NCBI RefSeq assembly: GCF_005239225.2
Contig: NC_133296.1
Coordinates: 11,160,001 to 11,224,000, forward strand
Length of the DNA stretch: 64,000 bases
Reading direction: 5' to 3'
Source of the DNA: Populus alba
Taxonomy: Eukaryota; Streptophyta; Magnoliopsida; Malpighiales; Salicaceae
Position 1 is the stretch's first letter. Each line of letters opens with the position of its first letter. Under the pieces are notes generated by a model. It saw only the letters and a program-made list of their open reading frames with translations, had not been told where the DNA came from and searched no databases. The translations under genes and the position numbers were made by a program. Positions 58,511-64,000 of the stretch are shown piece after piece.

Positions 58511-60339
58511 ACCAATTTCAAATTTTGTTATTTTCAAGTTTGAATATTTGCTGTAAGTTAGCTAATAAATCCGCTAGAATTTTCTTTCTAATTTTTTTCA
58601 TAGTTATCATACTACCCATTAGATTTTCATGCTCAAGAACATCACCCATAATAATTTTTAATATTATAAACACTTAATTCAAACAATCATAAACTCATAT
58701 CAAAATCCCATAAACTAATATTTCTTAAAACCATGAATAAGTTCATTAGAATTCAAAAAAAGAGTTTAACATCATTTATCCAAACAAAATCAAGAAGTTT
58801 GGAAGATTTCAACCATTTTCTTTTTCAATCTCTTTTTTCTCACTCTTCACTTTTAATAGCCATTTCTCTCCTTTTCCTTTCTGAATTCGCTTCAATCTTT
58901 TGTTTTCTTCACAAATCATCAAGAATTATTCATGGGTTTTTCATTTGAAAAATGAATTTTGGAGGTTTTAGAGAGAAAATAAAAAGTCTTTTATCTGTTA
59001 TAAAAAAAGAGATGATTTTTCACTTGTTTACAAAAATACCCTTCTTTCGTGCCTTTAATTAATTTTTGTGCAAGTTATAACCCTAGCTGCTGACCTAAAT
59101 ACTAAGGGTTTTCTGAACTTCGATTGAGTTAAAATCTTATAATGAGGTAAATTAAATCATTAGAAAACCCGACGCAAAATTTTGATCTAACACTCTAATT
59201 AAAATTTATAGGCTATATCGTAAAATTAATTAGTTTGAAATTTTTGTTATTAAAAATCCGGATTTTCTTTTTCTTTACTTTCATAAATCATATCAGTTAT
59301 TCCGTTAAATTCTTAATATCATTTTCAAATTCTCAAAATATTTTATGTCGTTTGCTTGGAAAATAGTGGTTAAAAGGGAGATCTGGCGGTTTTGGTTGAA
59401 AGAGAGGTTGATGATTGCTGGGCTTGCAACAGGTTCACGGTGGAGATTGGGTTGGCTGAAATGGTGGTGAGGGCTGTCGGCGGTGACTATGGCCTGTGGC
59501 TGTTTTGATGGTTGAGAAGGGTTGTGTTCATGGTTGGGTTCTGGTGAAAACAAGGGAAAAGAGGCTGCCAATGGAGACTAGTTGTTCCTGGGACAGTGAT
59601 GGGGTGTTCTTAAGCACAACATTGTGAGGAACGAGGACTGGGTTTCGGGTTGATTGGGTCTGGTTTTTCTGGGTAAGTTTGGCTAGGAATAGGTTGTTGG
59701 TTTCGGTTTCGTGCAGGAGGGAGAAGCCTCTGTGTTGTTGATCTATCATGTGGTGTGGTTGGTTATTGGGTAGGCTGGTTTCCTTGAAGATTGGTTGTGT
59801 TGCAGAACTGGATTTTTCCAGTGTGGGGAAGAGATAGGGTTTTGAGTTTGGCAGCGTGTGTGGGAGAGATCAAGTTTGAATTTGGCAGTAGTGCTGGGAT
59901 TGAAGATGAAGATGGTGGCTGATGGTTAACTCGGGTGAAGGAGATGAGTTTGATTTTCTGGGTTTTTGGCTTGAATCCGAGAGGCTCTGTGTTCTTCCTG
60001 GAGGCTCTGTTTTTTAGGGAAAGGTTGCAGATGATGGTGGTTTGATTTTCTGGGTTCAGATGAGTTGAATGGTTTGCTGATTTGCTGGGATGGTTTTCTA
60101 GAGAGTCTTCTCCTCGGTTTCGGTCCTTTCTGGGTACAGAGCATAGTTACTGAGGCTGGACCCCGCCAAGAAGCTAGTCCTAGGTTTCTTGGATCAATTT
60201 AGGTTATCTCGGATTAACATGGAAAAATTTAAAAAAATATTTAAAATTTTAATATTTTATATAAAAATTTAAAAAAATCTATGTAAATATAGACTATATA
60301 TATTGTAAATAATAAAATTTAAAAAAATATTTTAAAATT
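58511..60339. other. Repeat-derived sequence with a GT-rich block
   Basis: 58511-59300 is AT-rich with a pyrimidine tract near 58810-58900. 59350-60160 is unusually G/T-rich on the upper strand (many TGG), so long reverse-strand frames appear, but they are low-complexity Pro/His/Gln/Asn-rich and match no family I know. The block could be part of an LTR or leader of a retroelement. No gene supported. Confidence 0.4.
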
Positions 60340-61265
60340 TTTTTATCCCACATTGAAAAATAATTTTTTTTTTTAAGAATATAAAAAATATATATTAATA
60401 AGTTTCAAATCCTACATTGAAAAAATATAATTTTTTTCTTGTAAACATTAAGTATATATACGAAAGGCTTCAAATCCTATATTGAAAAAAAAAATATATA
60501 TGTTATCCTTTTAAGTTCAAGTATTTAGACTAAAAAGCTTTTTATCCGACATTGAAAAAACATAACTTTTTTTCTTGTGAACATAGAATATATATACGAA
60601 AGGGTTTCAAAATCCCACATTGAAAAAAATATTATGTTATCCTTTTAAGTTGAAATATTTAAACCAAAAAATTTTTGATCCCACAATGACAAAACATATT
60701 TTTTTTTCATGGGAACATAGAGTATATAAATGAAAAGGCTTCAAATCCCACATTGAAAAGATACTATGTTATTGCCCTAGTTGTTTTTGCATTTCAAAAG
60801 CGCTTTTGAAAAAAAATGAATTTTTATTTATTTTTTTCTTTACTTCATATTTATATTTTTTGGTGTTATCAAATTATTTTGATGCACTAATATTAAAAAA
60901 TAAAAACTATTATTTTAATATATTTTGAGTGAAAAATATTTTGAAAAACAACTGCAACCATACTCCCAAAATTTAAACCAAACAGTTTTTATCTCAATTG
61001 AAAAAACACAATTTTTTTTCTTGAGAACGTAAGTATATATACTAATGAGTTCCAAATTCCACATTGAAAAAATATAACTTTTTTCTTGGAAACAGAGAGT
61101 ATATATACAAAAGGGCTTCAAATCCTACATTGAAAATATATTATGTTATTCTTTTAAGTTGAAGTATTTAAACTAATTTTTTTTGTATCCCACACTGAAA
61201 AAACAAAACTTTTTCTTGGGAACATAATGTATATATACTAATGAGTTTCAAATCTCACGTTTGAT
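60340..61265. repeat. 65-70-bp tandem array
   Basis: The marker TCCCACATTGAAAAA (variants allowed) recurs at 60346, 60410, 60475, 60545, 60613, 60679, 60746, then 60992, 61058, 61123, 61188 and 61253. Spacing is 64-70 bp except for one 246-bp gap, which holds a MITE. Two unit types alternate: one with TTTCTTGGGAACATA and GTATATATAC, the other with ATGTTATCCTTTTAAGTTGA. Confidence 0.9.
60782..60968. mobile_element. MITE-like repeat, copy 4, nested in the array
   Basis: Carries the family core TTATTTTGATGCACTAATAT and the end TTTTGAAAAACAACTGCAAC. It accounts for the roughly 180 extra bases in one unit of the surrounding array, so it inserted after the array formed. Confidence 0.8.
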
Positions 61266-61670
61266 AGAAAAAAACCGGGTATCGTCCGGGTTCTCCTAGG
61301 TCATGGGTTGACTCGCTGGGTCGATTGAGTATTGCCGGGTTGTTGCCCCGACCGGTCTTTTATTAAACCCAGATCGATTTGGCCATTAGGTTAACCTGCT
61401 AGGCCAAGTTTAATAACCAGGGTTCAAAGTGTTCCTTATGGTTTTTCTTTGGTGTCCCCCCATGGTTTCAAATCCCACGTTTGAAAAAAAAAAATCAGGT
61501 ATCGTCCGGGTCTGCCTGGGTCATAGATTGACCTGCTGGGTCAATTGGGTTTTGTCGGGTTATTGCCTCGATCAGTCTTTTATTAAACCTGAACTGGTTC
61601 GGCTACTTGGTCAACTCGCCAGGCTGGGTTTAATAACCAGGGTTCAAAGTGTTCCAATATGCGTTACGTT
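61253..61670. repeat. ~215-bp tandem duplication
   Basis: Two copies of a GC-richer unit: CAGGTATCGTCCGGGTCTGC / CGGGTATCGTCCGGGTTCTC and TTTAATAACCAGGGTTCAAA followed by GTGTTCC. Copies start at about 61253 and 61469, each opening with a TCYCACGTTTGA marker derived from the neighbouring array. Confidence 0.85.
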
Positions 61671-62379
61671 ATAGAGAAAACCATAGATCCAATTGTGTAA
61701 ATTGGAACCATGGATTGAATATTTAAAAATATTATAAAAATGACAAGAGTATTCATGCCATCACTTGCAGAGGAAAACATACCGAGTTAGGGTCTAGTTA
61801 TATATTTTAATATTAAATATTATAAGATATAAAAAAAATAATAAAAAAATATGATGCTAAATTTGGGTCCTAACTTCTTCAAGAAAGAAGATATATCTTG
61901 AACCTTAGATAAAATCAACAAATAGAAACATGACCTAGAAAAATAATAAAACAACAATGCAGTTTATCTTACATAAGGTGCACTAGGGATGATGCCTCTT
62001 TCCCCTGCATAATTAGCCTTTATCTGTATTGTCGCAGACCATAGATTTTCTAACATCCATAATACTAGATGATGACTTTTGAACTTTATAATCATAACTT
62101 TATGATTATACCCAAAACTCATTTCCTTTCAACACTGATTAGTACTTAAAAGTGCATATTTATCAAGGTGTTATATCATCATTTTACATTTAAAGTATCA
62201 ATAACTCCTTAACTAAAGCATGTTTTATAATAACAAGTCTAATACTATAAAATGCCCTAATATATGGTAAATGTTCATCTTAAATGCAGGCCTATCACAT
62301 AAATCAAAGGATTGATTGATGAATTCAACTACTGAAATTTGTGAAGATAAAGAGAGGGTGAAACTTAGAAAAGAGATGT
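61671..62379 (+). repeat. Retrotransposon LTR remnant
   Basis: About 61955-62060 (ACAATGCAGTTTATCTTACA, GGTGCACTAGGGATGATGCC, TCTTTCCCCTGC) resembles the AACAATGCAGCCTACCTTAG region inside the LTR at 3280-3350. A fragment of a related LTR is likely. The rest is AT-rich. Confidence 0.5.
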
Positions 62380-62710
62380 TGGTGCAGTCCAAACTGGAAC
62401 ACTGTTCAGTAATTGGTTCATATCTCGAGTTCTAGATATCCAAATGACCTCAAATGTTTATACAGATTCAGTAAGACATAAGCCTATAACTTTCATGTTT
62501 TCATCAAGATCTAAGAAGGCTGTTTTCAAGTCCAAATTATAGCAACAATAGAGAAGTCTGAATCTGTCCTGCAGCCCGAACACTGCTCAGTGTTTGGCTC
62601 ATATCTGGAGTTCTAGAAGTCCAAATGACCTCAAATGTTTACACAGATTTGTTAAGACAATTTCCTGCAACTTTCATGTTTTCAAGTGGACCCAGTTCTG
62701 ATGCTAGCAT
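62380..62710. repeat. 180-bp tandem duplication
   Basis: Two copies offset by 180 bp share CAGTRWTTGGYTCATATCTS, GAGTTCTAGAWRTCCAAATG, ACCTCAAATGTTTAYACAGA and AACTTTCATGTTTTCA. Probably part of the LTR that ends at 63913. Confidence 0.85.
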
Positions 62711-62811
62711 TTTCGTTTTATTTAGACAAGAAGTTAAGGATTTTCACCAAGTTAAAAGTTGGACACCCACTCAACAATTAGTCATCAAATCAATAATTCC
62801 AAATTTTGGCC

Positions 62812-62820
62812 TATAAAAGG
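62812..62820 (+). promoter_or_regulatory. TATA box in right-edge LTR
   Basis: TATAAAAGG is followed about 30 bases later by CATTTGGGAGCTTGG, a plausible transcription start region for the LTR. Confidence 0.55.
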
Positions 62821-63561
62821 AGGCATTTGCCATGCATTTGGGAGCTTGGTTGTTCAGATCAAGTTCATGCTCTTTATTTCTCTTTTTATATATTTTTTTG
62901 TAATTTTTAAATTTTGCTTTCATTAATATCTTGTTTATGCTTTTCATTTCCTTTCCCTTACTTAGTTAACTTGTATTTTCTTTATGTTCTTGTTTTGTTT
63001 ATTTATATTTCTCTTCTTTATTATATTTAGCTAAGTTTATTATGTCAAGTTGAAAAGGTTACACTAATGGTGTAAGAATAAGTATGGTGTAAACTCAACA
63101 TGGACCTTAATGTTTAATATTAACATATCTTATCTTTTTATCTTACTAATTCTTAATACCTTGCTTGTTAAATGGTTAATCTAGATTTGTGTTGGATAAT
63201 ACTTGGTATAACAAATGTTTGGCACTCTCATAGCCCAATCGTATGGTATTACCTACACCTGAGCTATGAAAGGAACTTGATTTGTTGTTAACATGAGTTG
63301 ACATCATGAATTCTTGACAATATTTAAAAGTTTGGTGTTATGTAAATAAGATAATTAATATGATCATGTTAATAATTTATAATGAGCTAGTAATGACAAA
63401 TCATCTGATTGGAACCTCCTTCGTGTGTGGTTTCCAAATTGAGTAATAAGAGTTTATATTATACTTGTTTAAAATACCATTGGTGGATCCTCTAACCTTG
63501 ACATTTATTTTTATCATTGTTTAATCCTTACATTAATCTTTCATCTCAAAGTTCTCATTAA

Positions 63562-63662
63562 TTTCTTCATCTTCTTCTTTATTATCATTATTATTATTAT
63601 TATTATTATTACTACTACTACTACTACTACTAGCTGCTGCTATTATTATTATTATTATTATA
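63562..63662. repeat. Compound trinucleotide microsatellite
   Basis: CTT, ATT, ACT, GCT and ATT repeats follow one another over about 100 bp. A second, ATT then GTT, is at 63765-63795. Confidence 0.95.
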
Positions 63663-63919
63663 TAATATATCTCTTTGATCTTTTCATAAACTCAGTATAT
63701 AGGCTGGAAACCTGTGACCCAATCTTTTAGATCATTCTCAGGTATAACAACGCCACGTACTGAGTATTATTATTGTTGTTGTTGTTGTTGTTGTCTTGTT
63801 ATTTATAATTTATACAATTAACCTCTCTGTGGTTCGATCCCGGTCTTGCCGGGTTATTTATTATTTCGACACTCCTGCACTTGAGAGAAGACATCAATCT
63901 TTTGGTCGTGTCAAGTTTT

Positions 63920-63937
63920 TGGCACCGTTGCCGGGGA
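63920..63937 (+). other. Primer binding site, tRNA-Asp type
   Basis: TGGCACCGTTGCCGGGGA, six bases after the LTR end. By established knowledge TGGCGCCGTTGCCGGGGA is the tRNA-Asp site of Athila-like and related plant gypsy elements; one base differs here (A for G). The element body lies to the right of the window. Confidence 0.85.
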
Positions 63938-64000
63938 GGTAAATTCTTGTACAAATTATAGTATTTATTTTGTTTTCTCTTTTCACTTTTCTTGTATCTA

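Larger units (their letters stand above)
62711..63913 (+). mobile_element. LTR (right part) of an element leaving the window
   Basis: The sequence ends GTGTCA at 63913 and is followed by a primer binding site, so it is a 5' LTR in forward orientation. Its start is not fixed and may be at or before 62340. TATAAAAGG at 62812-62820 is a credible core promoter. Near its end are ATT/ACT/GCT (63562-63662) and ATT/GTT (63765-63795) trinucleotide repeats and a conserved-looking GGTTCGATCCCGG stretch. Confidence 0.75.

Noticed and set aside
59305..60144. Consecutive reverse-strand Pro/His/Gln/Asn-rich frames
   Set aside because: They reflect the TGG-rich composition of the upper strand; no conserved domain, splice logic or start context ties them into a gene.
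60340..61265. Regularly spaced repeats reminiscent of a CRISPR array
   Set aside because: The spacers are themselves repeated and related, the genome is eukaryotic, and no cas gene exists; it is an ordinary tandem array.
63830..63852. GGTTCGATCCCGG stretch resembling a tRNA B box
   Set aside because: No cloverleaf, A box or anticodon arm around it; it is part of the LTR just before the primer site.

Overview
The window is nuclear DNA of a eudicot plant, most likely a woody species of the Populus/Salicaceae type. That placement is inferred from repeat character and gene structure and is not proven. The evidence is spliced genes with GT-AG introns, plant-specific families (AP2/ERF factor, plastid UPF0301 protein, plant CDK-like kinase, steroleosin-like dehydrogenase), very AT-rich spacers and many LTR retrotransposons, SINEs and MITEs. 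Nothing bacterial or viral is present.

Five host genes can be supported. (1) The last four exons of a protein phosphatase 2A methylesterase, + strand, 251-856. (2) A three-exon plastid UPF0301/DUF179 (AlgH-like) gene, + strand, 17894-23317. (3) A seven-exon CDK-like Ser/Thr kinase of the At1g54610/IBS1 type, - strand, 28066-24456. (4) A six-exon 11-beta-hydroxysteroid-dehydrogenase-like (HSD5/steroleosin) gene, + strand, 34703-37859, in which the usual catalytic Ser is Ala. (5) A single-exon AP2/ERF gene, - strand, 49779-49291. From memory, their Arabidopsis relatives sit in two blocks (At4g10010-At4g10050 and At1g33760-At1g33780), so the window looks like an unsplit ancestral version of both.

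The spacers are repeat-dominated. 1762-10943 is a nearly intact, recently inserted LTR retrotransposon with a perfect 5-bp target duplication (AATTC). It carries a frameshifted gag, no pol, and a 1.2-kb minisatellite before the 3' LTR. 12578-15862 is an older gag/protease-only Ty3-gypsy remnant. 15.9-17.7 kb holds a GC-rich hairpin segment and a 103-bp tandem repeat. 32.3-33.6 kb is a decayed gypsy integrase. 38.28-38.60 kb is a LINE reverse-transcriptase scrap. 40787-40876 is a perfect 90-bp palindrome. 40928-43320 is a solo LTR in reverse orientation with a perfect TTTCT duplication. 43.3-48.6 kb and 52-60 kb are AT-rich decayed repeat land with several local tandem duplications and two related SINEs. 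60.3-61.7 kb is a 65-70-bp tandem array split by a MITE. The right edge (to 63913) is an LTR followed by a tRNA-Asp-type primer binding site, so another retrotransposon continues beyond the window.

I found no tRNA, rRNA or CRISPR. The best candidates for closer study are the gag-only element with its minisatellite and LTR hairpins, the perfect palindrome, the Ser-to-Ala change in the dehydrogenase, and the evidence that the repeat sequence contains many single-base indel errors.
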